Assembly (NCBI GenBank): GCA_021521415.1
Contig: JAIQDT010000226.1
Coordinates: 1,486,501 to 1,550,500, forward strand
Direction: 5' to 3'
Length of the DNA stretch: 64,000 bases
Source of the DNA: Bidens hawaiensis
Taxonomy: Eukaryota; Streptophyta; Magnoliopsida; Asterales; Asteraceae
A model generated the notes under the pieces. That model ran no database searches. It had not been told where the DNA came from and worked only from the letters and a program-made list of their open reading frames with translations. This document shows positions 35,291 to 46,640 of this stretch, in pieces; position 1 is the first letter of the stretch; the number at the start of each line of letters is the position of its first letter. The position numbers were made by a program, and so were the translations under genes.

Positions 35291-36222
35291 TTCATGATGT
35301 GTGCTTGTTGAGCAAACTGAATATCTTTTGAAAGTCTCAATGGATGTTGTGTGTATGTGTTTGATTATGATACTTTTTGATGTTTAACTGATATGTGCTT
35401 AATTGATTATCTGTGCAAATTAGGTATCTTTGATGCTTATGCTTGTTTATCAGTTGACTTGTAGGATGTCATGATAAGTATTTTGAATTGACATACTTTA
35501 TTATATGCTTATCTGATGTCATAAATGAGTGTATGAATATGTGAGTAATATGATCTGATGATGTTGCTAGAATTTGTTAGACTATGCTTTCTGTGAAGTC
35601 TGCTTGTTTTGATAATATCATTTATAATAAAGATTTGAATATGTTACTTGTCTTTGTGTCAAAATGCGATTTTCAGGTGCCATAGATCAATTGTGAGTTG
35701 TGTAATCACTTGAGACTTGTTTTTTGATTTGTATGCATACTCTAATCGAAGGGATATTGAACTGAATCATGCTCGGCTAATTCTCTTTGTGTTTTCCCTC
35801 GGATTGTAAGGTTTTATCTTGAATGTTGATTGAATGTTTATGCAATTTTTGAGATAATAGTTTGATCTTATTGATTTAGTTATTATGGTGTTTATGAATT
35901 AACTTTAAAGATTGTTAGTTTGTTGAGTTCATCTTCTAAACCGTCAGTTCTTGGAGCCATAGGCAATTGAGATTAATCGGGAGAGATTCGGGGTTGGATA
36001 AACTAACTTGTTTTTGAGTGATTACATTGCGTTGTATAATCCAAGTACATAAGCTTGAATTATAACAATCGTTTACATAAGCATGAACTATGTTTTATCA
36101 TTCATCTCATATTAAACATTTACATTGACATTCATAGAAACCTGAAACCGAGGGAAGGCATATTTTCTCAAACTGATTTAAAACACGTTATGTGACATTC
36201 ATCAATTTTCGGACCCGAAAAT
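35291..36222. other. Non-coding, probable Copia 3' spacer remnant
   Basis: AT-rich with no frames. TGCTTGTTTATCAG, TGCTTATCTGATG and CTGATGATGTTGCTAG words recur loosely as in a post-pol spacer. TGTGACATTCATCAATTTTC at 36191-36210 looks like the start of a gypsy LTR. Confidence 0.45.
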
Positions 36223-36609
36223 CCAACTCGTAAATTTTACCCTTGTTCGTTTTCTGCCTCCGTTTAACTCCGCCACCGCCGCCATTGCCTTCTCGGGAGA
36301 GCTCCATCGATCTTTTATTCGGACACCATTTCTAGGTAATTAATATCGTTCAAATAGTCTTTTTCTTTACATTTTGAGTAAAAACCCTTTTATGTCGAAC
36401 ACTATTGTTACCGTCCAAGTTGAATTTTTCTTGGGATTTTTAGTATTTGGAGGTGGGTTGACCGGAAAGTCAACGTCGTCTTGTTATGTTTATATCGGTA
36501 AACCAATAATATATCAATTAGAAGAAGCTCAATAATTTATATAATATTTTATGTATCTTGCTTTACACATATCAAAGTTTTAAAATCAAGTTCCCGTTTA
36601 ATTTTTTTT
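36223..36609 (+). repeat. 387-bp dispersed duplicate, copy A (other copy upstream of MYB)
   Basis: Begins CCAACTCGTAAATTTTACCC and ends around AAGTTCCCGTTTAATTTTT. Nearly identical to 50621-51010, with scattered substitutions and a small indel. It contains a C-rich leader-like stretch (CTCCGCCACCGCCGCCATTG) followed by TTTCTAG|GTAATT, resembling a 5'UTR exon and splice donor. Both copies start at the same base, so the unit has a defined left end. Confidence 0.9.
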
Positions 36610-36783
36610 ATGTATAATAAATTTAGTTTTGGCAAACAAAGTTGGCGAGTTTTGAAACTTGTTAGTTAAAATTTAACTATTAAATTTATTTACTGTTAAT
36701 TTTGTTATATGACTACACAAAGTAAAACATGTTTTTTATGATTAAATTATAAGTTTAATAGATTTTTCTTTTTTTTTTCTTTC

Positions 36784-36790
<7 letters not shown>

Positions 36791-36830
<40 letters not shown>
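36791..36830. repeat. (TA)n microsatellite, left flank of foldback
   Basis: Twenty TA units directly abutting the foldback element; a matching tract lies at its other end (about 37911-37942). Confidence 0.95.
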
Positions 36831-36831
<1 letters not shown>

Positions 36832-36834
<3 letters not shown>

Positions 36835-37908
36835 CCTAAGAGAACCATTTTCAAATTGAGAACTTAAAGAACCTATTTAGACCACTACAAACACTTTTAA
36901 AAAAATATTTAAAAAAATCAAAAAACAAAAAATAATAAAAGTTTTAAAAAAGTAAAAAAAAAAAACAAAATTCTTATATTTTATTCCAGTTTCATTAAAA
37001 AAAATAAATAAAAAATATCGTATTATACACATATGTATAATTTTATATAATATACACATATATCATTTATCTTAAATTATACACATGTGTACAAAAAAAC
37101 ATGTAAATGTACATATATGTATATATTATACATATGTGTATATAATTTAGCTAAACCGAGTTTTTTTATGAAACCGGGATGATAAAATAAGAATTTTGGT
37201 TTTTTTACTTTTTTGATTTTTGGTTTTTTTTTATTTTATGATTTTTTTTTATTTTTGGGTTTTTTGTTGTCCAAAATGGTTCTCATAATTCTCAATTTCA
37301 AAAAGTTCTCTCATGATCCTGGTCCTATGTATCATAGGACCAGGATCATGAGAGAACCTTTTTGAAATTGAGTATATACATAGGATCAGGATCATGAGAG
37401 AACCTTTTTGAAATTGAGAACTATGAGAACCATTTTGGACCAAAAAAAACCCCAAAATAAAAAAAAATCATAAAATAAAAAAAAAACAAAAAAATCAAAA
37501 AAGTAAAAAAACCAAAATTCTTATTTTATTATCCCGATTTCATAAAAAAAAACTCGGTTAAGCTAAATTATATACACATATGTATAATATATACATATAT
37601 GTACATTTACATGTTTTTTTGTACACATGTGTATAATTTAAGATAAATGATATCGTACATATGTGTATATTACATAACTAAAGATTAAATAAAGTTATAC
37701 TTATGTGTATAATACGACGTTTTTTTTTGTTTTCTTTTAATTTATTTTTATTTTTTTTAATGAAACCGGATTGAAATATAAGAATTTTGGTTGTTTTAGT
37801 TTTTAAAATTTTTTATTATTTTTTGGTTTATGATTTTTTAAAGGTGGTTTTAGTGGTCCAAAATGGTTCTTAAAGTTCTCAATTTGCAAATGGTTCTCTT
37901 AGGATCCT
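36832..37908. mobile_element. Long foldback/MITE-like inverted repeat
   Basis: Left end AATCCTAAGAGAACCATTTT is the inverse of the right end. The inversion continues for hundreds of bases: TATACACATGTGTAC, ACATGTAAATGTACATATATG and AAACCGGGATGATAAAATAAG appear inverted in the other arm. The symmetric centre is near 37331 (CCTATG-TAT-CATAGG). The right arm carries an extra copy of the ATCATGAGAGAACCTTTTTG unit, pointing to one nested insertion or duplication. No frames. The long hairpin suggests a small-RNA source. Confidence 0.85.
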
Positions 37909-37946
<38 letters not shown>

Positions 37947-38030
37947 CTTATATTAATCCATAACTATTTTAAAACTAGTATTATTTTCACTCGCTTAACG
38001 AACCCAATTATTTTAGATTATAATAATAAA

Positions 38031-39423
38031 CTAGGTAGAGCCCGCCGCGTTGCGGCGTTGCAGCAACGTGAATTCGGTCAGTATCAACTCGGTTTATTAC
38101 GACACCAGCTCTCAAAAAAAAATCCGTAAACGCCTAAAAGAAGATTGACAACACGCGTATAACTTATGATCAAAGCGACACGAATTCGTTCGTTATAAGT
38201 ACCAGTACTAATAATAATTATAGAACGTTATAATGGTAACGCACATAGCTACGACAACATGAATAAATCCAAAATAAAAGATTTGTAAACGGTAAAAACA
38301 GTATCGAAATTTGTGCAACTTATTATTAAAGCGACACAAATTCAATTAGCATCGGTTAGGTTGGTTACATTAATGAAAGTAAAACCCAAAAAATAAATTC
38401 GTCAACGTACGTTGGCCCAAATACAAAGACTAACATTGTTAAAAAACATCGTTAAAACAAAAAACATAACGTGGTTTCGGTCAATATTGTTACGCTATTA
38501 GAAGTAGAACATAAAAATAAATTCGTTCGTCAAATCAAATGCTAACATTGATGTATATAAAAACGTTATTATGACTTAACAAAAATTTAGATGAGGATTT
38601 GCCTTTCAGAGTTTCGAACCTGCACTGCAGATAAGGAACCATCTTTAAAACATCACAACCACCATTGGAGCAACCCCACATATTATTAAACAAACCAAAA
38701 CGTTAATGCAAAAACTCACAAACGTGTGCTGCTTAAAAATCTGTGCCACCGACCGTCCGATTTTTATCTTATATATATAACGAGTTTTTCTACGTTGCGC
38801 CGGTGCAGTTGGCAAAACCCCATCGTTGAAACCCAAGCGTTGGTAAAACCCGAGCGCTATGACGATGAGTTAACATGAATTCGGTCGGTGTTGTGTTTGT
38901 TATAATATAGACACAATTGGTAAAATTTGAGGGTTATAACCCAAAAATTAATTCGTCAAATTAATATATAAAAACATTAATATATAAGAAAATAAAATAA
39001 TTAAGACGATGTTTATTTGTTTGACAAACCTGGGCGGTGGTAAACTCAAGCGTTGTCGGTCTTGAGCATTGAGGCGGTAACTTGACACGAATTCGATCGG
39101 TTTTGATTACGTACCTTACGGTACCGGAACTAAAATAGGAAAAAATATAAAACTTGAGGTGAACCAACGACCAATTGGGGGGGGGGGGGTCGGTCGGTAG
39201 CGCTGTTGGTCATGTGCTTTATATAAGGCGGTTAGTATGCGCGAACTCGGTCGGTTTCTTTCAAATTTGTTTTGGTACCATAACTAAAACAAAAAAAATT
39301 AACGTTTCGTCGGTTTTGATTACGTTTATTTTGGAACTGAACGAAAAAAATCACCGACTAATACGGTGCCGCCAAGTGGTCTTGTAGGCCACTTGCGGCA
39401 CCAAACTCTTTAATTATATATAG
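38031..39423 (-). mobile_element. Non-autonomous Helitron, minus strand
   Basis: On minus the 3' end has a CCGCCGCAACGCGGCGG hairpin, a CTCTAC spacer and CTAG, followed by host T. The 5' end is CTATATATAATTAAAGAG preceded by host A, so it sits between A and T as Helitrons do. Just inside the 5' end is a second strong hairpin (GGTGCCGCAAGTGG paired with CCACTTGGCGGCACC). No Rep/helicase frame; about 1.39 kb. Confidence 0.72.
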
Positions 39424-40038
39424 TAATAATGTTCTTTTAACTTTCTCATTGTTAAATATAGTTAGTTGTTAATCTACTTTAAATTTTAATAATAATAACA
39501 ACAATGATACTAATAACAATAACTCATAATTAGATAATTTATCTAATGATATTTTAATGTTACTTAATACCACATCGAGTCCTAAAGCCGTCATAAATCT
39601 TATTATTATATTGTTTATAATTAATTAATAGTATCGTTAATAACTAGGAACACTTGTTGACGTATCTCGAGGAGCTTGGCCGTTTCTATCTTAATTTTTT
39701 TATCGTCATCTCATATTCGTTAATTCACGCGTTAAGGTGAGTTTACATACCTTTTTTCATCTTTTATATTTTGGGTGTAACATGTATACCTTATTTACAA
39801 TATTTATACTTTTTTACCACATTTATTCAAACACAATCCAATATATGTTTATGTGTGATTATTTCATGCTCTATGTGCTTAAATATTTATTTTATGTTTA
39901 GTGGTTGGTATCACATCCTCATATATCCTCATCTAGTATGATCATACATTTACCCGAGTACTTTGATTTCGTATCAATAAGAACGGATCCACATCTATTT
40001 AGTTGTTTACATTTTCATAAGATTTACATTTTCATGTG

Positions 40039-40040
<2 letters not shown>

Positions 40041-40111
<71 letters not shown>
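40041..40111. repeat. (TA)n microsatellite
   Basis: About 35 TA units inside the decayed gypsy LTR. Confidence 0.95.
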
Positions 40112-40112
<1 letters not shown>

Positions 40113-40408
40113 TAAAACTTATGTATTCTCACCAACATTCGTGTTGACAAACTCTATTTACATACATGTTACAGGTACAAGTAGTTGATATTATTCAAGA
40201 TTGAAGACAATAATTTGACCTTAGGATATCTATTTGTATTACACAAAAGAACGATTTATATGATTTAATTATTGTAATTGTGTACTTGATTTAATGATAA
40301 TGAAATTAAATAATAATTGCCACATTAATTAGTGTCTTTTAAGTTACTGTTCAATCAATACGTTATGTCCCGGCATGTTCTGCCGCCTTTGGTCGGGGTG
40401 TGTCAGAT

Positions 40409-40421
40409 TGGTATTAGAGCC
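40409..40421 (+). promoter_or_regulatory. Primer-binding site, initiator tRNA-Met type
   Basis: TGGTATTAGAGCC, one change from the TGGTATCAGAGCC site used by chromoviruses; it starts three bases after the LTR end. Confidence 0.8.
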
Positions 40422-40923
40422 GAAGGCTATAAGATAGGTGGTTAGATATAACAATCTAGTAGCATGCTTAGGGTCCCTATACGTGATATGCCTTTACGTG
40501 TTTGCACCCTGAATTATAATATTGATTGCAGTACCTTAAATACTATTTAATGATTTAATATTATTCTTGTACACAAAATCACACAATTAATCCGAGGCTA
40601 TGCCTCACTCTCAAAATTGTTTTCAAACTTTAGAAAAAAATGGGAAATTCCTTAAGAAATCCCACCTTTTCACTCCCCTCTCCTTGAGGAAGATTCGTGT
40701 GACGGATATGTCGTTTTATTGTAAGAGTGACACACTTGTTACCGAACACTTGACACCAAGGCTTGCGAGCCTAAGGAAGTTCAATGCGCATAAATCTCAA
40801 TCAACCGCGAGACCCGGTTGCCTTCCTGGAGTGTTTAGTAAGGGTGTGAAACTTATTAAGCCAAAGCATATCACACCAAACGAAACCGAATCTACTACCC
40901 TCATTGTATCAAACGTGGTCATG
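40422..40923 (+). other. Gypsy leader, no recognisable product
   Basis: Between primer site and gag. A 132-codon frame (40600-40998) runs off into the inserted solo LTR and resembles no gag motif, so it is not called as a gene. Confidence 0.5.
40919..40923 (+). repeat. TCATG target duplication, left
   Basis: Five bases repeated exactly at 43066-43070 around the TGTAACATCC...CCTTACA LTR. Confidence 0.9.
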
Positions 40924-41939
40924 TGTAACATCCTACTTTTGATAAGAATTAATAAAATAAATTTCGTTTATTTTATAATGTGTCGTGTATCGGTTTAAAT
41001 AAATAAACTAATAGAAGGTGGGCTTGGACTTTAGAAGATGAAGTAAGAAATGGAATGGGCCTTAGGTCCATGGGCTTAAGGGATTATAAATACCCCTTAA
41101 ACCCTAAACCTTTCCATTTCTATCCATCTCTACACCATAGCCTACACCTTGGAAAACACACACAAACCCGAACCAAGATCCGAAGGCGAAAACCCGAGCT
41201 TGTTGGTGCTGGAACGTCGTGACGGACCTAAACAACATCAAGGCTTAACCGTGTTCGTAGTTCGGCTCGTTTAAGGTACGTTTATAGTTAGAAATCGTTC
41301 ATTTGGGTTCGGATTTGTTTGGGAAATCTCAGACCTGTATGAGAATGATAAAAATGAATCTAATGAAACAAACCTTACTGAAATCCGATAGCATATGATA
41401 GGTTAATTGATCAGTTCATGAACCGTATGCCTATATGTATAAATCGCACCCTCTAAACGCGAATGTTAGAATGATTGGATGGTTAGGGTTTATAGGCGCT
41501 GATATTGCGAGTTCAATGGTACCAATTTCATGTTATTTCGTTAAGAATCGATGGTTTAAATGCAGATCCGGAGTGTGTTGACTAATTTGTGTTCTTAGCG
41601 ATTTTGACTTTGACCCTGAGTCAAAGTCTGGATAAGATTGGTGTAAGGTAACGAATCAATTAACCAATTCGTTAAGGCAAGATAATGAATCAGTTTGCCA
41701 ATTCGTTATGTCCAAACAACGAATCAGTTCCCCATTCTTTATGCCCAAATAATGAACTAGACAGCGAACCAAATCACGAATCAGTTAATGAACCAGATAA
41801 CGAATCAGGTGATTCGTTACTCGCCAATTCGTTAAGAGTAAGGTAACGAATCAGGGCTTGTTCAGATAACGAATTGGAGTGTCGAATCAGATGATGAATC
41901 AGTTAACGAACTAGATTATGAAAGTAACGAATCAGCTTA

Positions 41940-42028
41940 ACCCCAGCCAGGGGCTCTGCCTCTTGGACCCCGCTAGGGGCTGCTGCCCCTAAAACCCCGC
42001 TGCCAGGGGCGTTGCCCCTGGACCCCCA
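41940..42028 (+). repeat. GC-rich AGGGGCTCTGCC-type inverted block
   Basis: Three degenerate units of the form CCAGGGGC-(T/G)-(C/T)TGCC(C/T)CT-(T/G)-GACCCC, able to pair with themselves (GGGGC...GCCCC). Strikingly GC-rich against its AT-rich surroundings. Confidence 0.7.
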
Positions 42029-42433
42029 TTCGTTGAGGGTAATAATTAAACTAGAAAGACGATATGGTAGTGATAGTAATTGATACGTGTAATTGTTATA
42101 CAGTAGGTCGTGCACAGCTAAGGAAAGGGATTACCATTAACGGTAACGTAACCGCATTCAGGTGAGTTTCTAACCCCACTTCCTTGTTATGTTTTCGGGG
42201 ATGTGTGCATACTCGATGTGATTTGTTAACACATTTACCTTAAGTGGTAAGTGTATGTCTAATATGATTTATATATGAAGGAATGCTTGATGATGCATGA
42301 ATGATCTTCGAATATTGCATATATCTACAAGGGATAGTTTAAAGATATGATTGATATATATATATATGATATACAAATGATGTATCTACGTATGGAAGTT
42401 ATAATTATGAATGTAGAGAAAGGTATGGTTAGA

Positions 42434-42595
42434 AAGGGAACAGACCCTAGTAATATCTGCGAATGAAGGGAACGGACCCTAATAATATCCGCGAATGCAG
42501 GGGACGGACCCTAATAATATCCGCGAATGTAGGGAACGGACCCTGATAATATCCGCGAATGTAGGGAACAGACCCTAATAATATTTGCGAATGTT
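42434..42595 (+). repeat. About 32-bp minisatellite, five copies
   Basis: Units AGGGAAC(G/A)GACCCT followed by AATAATATCCGCGAATGT; the copies differ by one to three bases. Confidence 0.92.
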
Positions 42596-43065
42596 TTAGG
42601 GCGAGGTATATGTATATGTGTATGTATAATGGGAAAAAAGGAAGGTATAATAGTATGAACGCACGAAGGAAGGTAAAGAACTATGTATGTATATGTACCT
42701 TCGGGTGCGTATATATGAATGTGTATGGACGTATTGTATGCTACCTGATTAACTAGAACTCACTCAGCGTAGCTGACTTTTAGCATGCACGCAGGTGAGT
42801 AGAATGAGGCAGCTCGCTTGATGAGGACACATGATATGGAATTGAAGATACCAGCATCTCAAGGAAATGTTATGGTGTTTTTAAAAGACTGTTTTTTGTT
42901 TAGATAACGAAATGTTTGTTAAAGACGAGATTTGAAGGTTGTGTAATATATATTATGGTTGAAGTTTTATATTCCATGAAAGTTTTAATTAACTCTGATA
43001 TTTAGAACTGTGTTTATGAGTAAATCCAACGTCCAAATGTGAGGCACCGGTAACGGGGCCTTACA

Positions 43066-43070
43066 TCATG
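43066..43070 (+). repeat. TCATG target duplication, right
   Basis: Partner of 40919-40923. Confidence 0.9.
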
Positions 43071-43276
43071 TGAAGATCACACTCTTAAATCAACGATGAG
43101 ATTTTTGTTTAAATTATTTATTTTGTTAAGAATGAATATTTTCTCAAATTATCAATTCCATCAATACTCTAAGTTAAGGTTATTAAAAATTTTATCTTGT
43201 ATTCTCATGAATTTTCACAAAACCCGAAATTTCACATTGTTATACAAATAAAATTTTCATGTGTCGTCATTGTAGC

Positions 43277-44445
43277 ATGTCTTCTTCCCGCCTTATCAAC
43301 CGTAACCATCGCTCCGGCAACTCGGGCCGTAGCATGTCATCCCGCATCGCTAAGGGAATCGTGTAAGCCCTCCCAACAATCATCTCTCAACTCCAAAATG
43401 TGAATGCTCCTACATCATCCACAACTCCGAACCAAATTGCTTGCTCCATCAAACAATTCAAGAGTGCCAACCCGTCCGAATACTTCGGTATCGACGGTGC
43501 TACTATTCTCCTCCAATGGTTCAAAGAAATGGAGGGCGTGTTCCTCCACTGTGAATTTACATGAACTGACCCTTCTCATCCCCCCATGGTCACTCCACTT
43601 GAACGTTCAATTGACAAGTGCATCTCGGGTTTGCCTATGCAAATCTGAGATTCCGTCCTAAGTCGTGACCCTCAAACCCTCCATGATGCCATCACCTTAG
43701 CCGGTACCCTCATCGAAAACCACGTTAAGGTCGGGACCTTGACACGGAAAAGTTCCAAGAAGCCCACATCCGAGCCCACCAAAGAACCTAAGCCCGAATC
43801 TTCCAAACCCGAGTCTTCTAAGCCTGAATCCTTTAAGCACAATAACAACAACTCTCCTCACTACCACAATAATAAAAGAAATTCCAATTCCCAAAACTAT
43901 GTCCTGGCCCAATCGCAAATCCAACCCACCAAGAAGCCCTACACAGGAGCCTACCCATTATGTGATACATGTAAATTTACCATTCGCCTAACCTCAAGTG
44001 TCGTCAATGCACCCGTTGAGATCGATTTGGTCACCTCTTTACCACATGCCGTGAACGCAACCAACTCATGATGCAACCATTTACCTAACCTCTTACCCAA
44101 CCCCAAACTTTACCTTATGCTCAACCGTTTAGTCAATAACCCTTAACTATTAGAGCTTGTTACAACTATGGAGACCCTAGCCTTTATCGCAATGCATGCC
44201 CAAGACTCGCAAACATGAACCAATTTCAATCCTACCCAACCCCAACCACTCAATATCAAGCTTACCAAGCCTAAGTAAATCAACTTCAACCAATCCAAGC
44301 TCAACCCATTCAAGCAATTCAAGACCAACCTATTCAACCAATTCAAGTCAACCAAATCCCAATCAACCAACCTCAAGTGACCAAGCTACTCAATGACAAG
44401 TGTGTTACATCAACGATTCCCAAGTCTAAGCCTAACCATTTATGA
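43277..44445 (+). pseudogene. Gypsy gag remnant with two zinc knuckles
   Basis: Read from MSSSRLINRNH at 43277 with stops at about 43365, 43563, 43647 and later. Motifs: FKSANPSEYFGIDGATILLQWFKEMEGVF is the usual gypsy gag core (a single-residue-rich capsid start). LIENHVKVGTL follows, then a Pro/Ser/Lys repeat (KPESSKPESSKPE). The first degraded zinc knuckle is CDTCKF...C, the second ACYNYGD...RNACPRL (a Cys replaced by Tyr). A Gln/Pro/Asn-rich tail ends near 44443. It belongs to the LTR/primer site at 40405-40421. Protease and pol are absent. Confidence 0.78.
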
Positions 44446-45923
44446 AGACATGCTACGCAAAAGACGTTTCTTTTATTTAGTTTTTTTCATTTAAATCTAA
44501 TGTATTGACTTCATTAAATCTCCAGTTTTGTTATGAATGAGAATCATGGTTATTTATAATGGTATTCAATCTCTCAATTATTCCTATTATTTCGTTTATT
44601 GCACTCTTTATTGTTACAAAATTTATTATCATGATTTCAGTGGTCTATGACCGGTTAGTTACCGGGACTATGTGCATGGCGATGCGCATAGTTATCTAAT
44701 AGTACCGTATTTGTATCATAAACTACCAATGACCAATTTCCTACAAACGTTTTGGAAATTGGGACTATGAACATGTGTTGTACATAGTTATCTAATAGGA
44801 GTCACATGTACACATTTTATTTCGATATTTTAATACATGGCTACCCAAACCCTCCAAACTCACCACATTCTCATGGTACTAAAATTCAAGGGCCTTTGTG
44901 CAAAATATCATAAAATTATCTCAAACTCCCCACCTTGCTTTCCGACGAAGCGTTCACCATCTTCGGCGTCAATTCCGGGCTATTTACGGCGAGCATTTAA
45001 CCATAAATTAACTATCGAATCCGACAATTTATTATACCGTTTAACTTGGGATTTTATACCAAACTTTATGCCACCAAGTTTTATAAATTATTTTCGTGCT
45101 TTTTAACGCCAATTTAATGCCGGAGAATATCACGGGCTTACCAAATTTGTGAAACGCGTTGAAATCTCTATAAAAGATGGCAAATATACTTGAAGAAACA
45201 CCAGTCGAACCCCGACAGATTACGGGTAACCTGAGGGTTAGATAGACGTTTCCCACGAGGGGTTAATTCCGGCAAGATGGTTCTTCCGATAACCTGCAAA
45301 ACAGACACCGTGAGCTCGTCACTAAGAAAGGGGGGGTTCCTCCTTGTGACCACCCTCCGGCGTGAGAATCAGTCTATATTACTCTTTGAATATAAAAGTA
45401 TATTATTAATACTAGAGCAGTTATCAGGTAAATTATACAAGATATTAGATGATGAAATGATATTACCATTTGATGTCTTTTATAGCCGAAGGTGGGTTTC
45501 CAAGGAGGTTTAGCCGGCCTACTACTCTGCCAACTGTGGCCTACGCACGTGCTCTGCTGGTAATTGGTGGATAGGCAGCGGCTGACAGTGACCAGGCGTG
45601 CTGTTCACTTTTCCTTTTCCACCAACTACAGGCTAGGCACGTGGTATGGCAGGAGTTGGTGAGCAGGCGGCGGCTATTGGTCACAGTGCTGTGGCGTGTT
45701 GTCTGCCATGCTGCTGTCAGTGAGCTGTCGTATCGTTGGTCAGATCTTTTGTCCATACCTCGTCAGGTATCACACAAAAGATCCTCCATTATTATACGGA
45801 CTGGCTCATTTAGGCGGGAGTTTTCCCCCTCCCGCCTTTATGCGGGAATGTTCCCGGCTTTGCTCATTCCTTCTTCAGGTGACTACTGAATTATTAGGAG
45901 TCTGAGCCTTATGCGTGTAGCCG
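44446..45923. other. No recognisable gene; LTR/promoter-like sequence
   Basis: 44640-44820 has two diverged units around GGGACTATG...CATAGTTATCTAATAG. A TCTATAAAAG TATA-like box sits at about 45167-45176. 45545-45760 is GC-rich with two diverged units sharing GCACGTG...TTGGTG...AGGC(A/G)GCGGCT. Short frames in this part are not supported as genes. It may be the LTR or leader of the repeat-rich element that follows. Confidence 0.45.
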
Positions 45924-46231
45924 TGCTGCGCGGGTGGCCAGTCCCTAATGGCGGGTATCCGCACCTGCGGGAACAGGGGATACTTGGAAACCATAGGGAG
46001 GCATTTCCTGCGGGACCAGCTTGCGTACCGCATGTGAGGTCGTCACAACTCTGAGCGTGGTGGGTCCTGCGGGTTTGGTAGGTCGCGGCGCAGACGTCCC
46101 TATGGTGAAGTCTGCGGGTTCAACTGCGCAGACGTCCGTTTAAGGAGTCTTGCGTGTTCAACTGCGCAGACGTCTCCTTTTAAGGAAGTATTGCGGGTCC
46201 TAACCACCTCTGCTGGGACCTACCTCTTCAA
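45924..46231 (+). repeat. 308-bp perfect direct repeat, copy 1
   Basis: Identical base for base, as read, to 50294-50601. It contains three GCGCAGACGTC units and GGGTTCAACTGC-type words. Confidence 0.95.
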
Positions 46232-46640
46232 GTCCCCCCAGTCCAATGTTCTGCTCATGAATGTTTAATAAAGTGAGGTGAACTTTTGGACTTAAGCAAG
46301 GGGTTTTTGAAAAGGGTTTAGTTTTATGGGTTTTCCGCGGGAAGTCTTACCCACGGGTTTCCCAATGTCACGCAGAATTTCCCAATGTTCTGCTTGATCT
46401 CTGGGATGATGCGGATAGGTCTGTAACCTCCCCGCAAGTCAGGAGCGTTTAGAACCTTTTGTGTAGATTCTCCATGAGGTCTTGGTGGTTTTGAACATAG
46501 TGATCAATCATGTTATAACCACCAATTCCATCCTGAAGTTTCAAACAATTTAGTTCTTGACGTTCCCGCTATGTGGGGATGTTAATCCCGTTTCTGCAAG
46601 CATGGCCCAGAAGATCCTTCTTGGTTTCAATTCCCATGGA
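46232..46640. other. Non-coding lead-in to tandem array
   Basis: Contains TTTAATAAAGTG (polyadenylation-like) at about 46265 and CCACGGGTTTCCCAATGTC / GCAGAATTTCCCAATGTT near-repeats. No frames of note. Confidence 0.5.

Larger units (their letters stand above)
37942..40405 (+). mobile_element. Decayed Ty3/gypsy 5' LTR (holds a Helitron)
   Basis: Ends GGTCGGGGTGTGTCA at 40405, followed after two bases by a tRNA-Met-type primer site, which fixes it as a 5' LTR on +. The end matches the LTR at 8345. The visible LTR parts are 39424-40405 and probably 37942-38030. The start is uncertain; a TGTGACATTC at 36191 is a candidate. Contains a (TA)n tract at 40041-40111. Confidence 0.6.
40924..43065 (+). 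mobile_element. Solo LTR (2142 bp) with TCATG target duplications
   Basis: Starts TGTAACATCC and ends GGGGCCTTACA, with exact 5-bp duplications and no internal element genes, so it is a solo LTR left by recombination. A TATAAATACCC box lies at about 41087, some 160 bases from the start, giving a short U3. The rest is a long transcribed-type region with a GGTACGTTTATAG splice-donor-like site, repeated AACGAATCAG/ATTCGTTA words (41645-41940), a GC-rich block (41940-42028) and a minisatellite (42434-42595). Confidence 0.9.

Noticed and set aside
40409..40421. tRNA gene at the primer-binding sites (also 33307-33327)
   Set aside because: Only the short region complementary to a tRNA 3' end is present; no cloverleaf can be formed.
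40600..40998. 132-codon frame as a gene
   Set aside because: It crosses the exact insertion point of the solo LTR at 40924, and its sequence has no gag or other recognisable motif.
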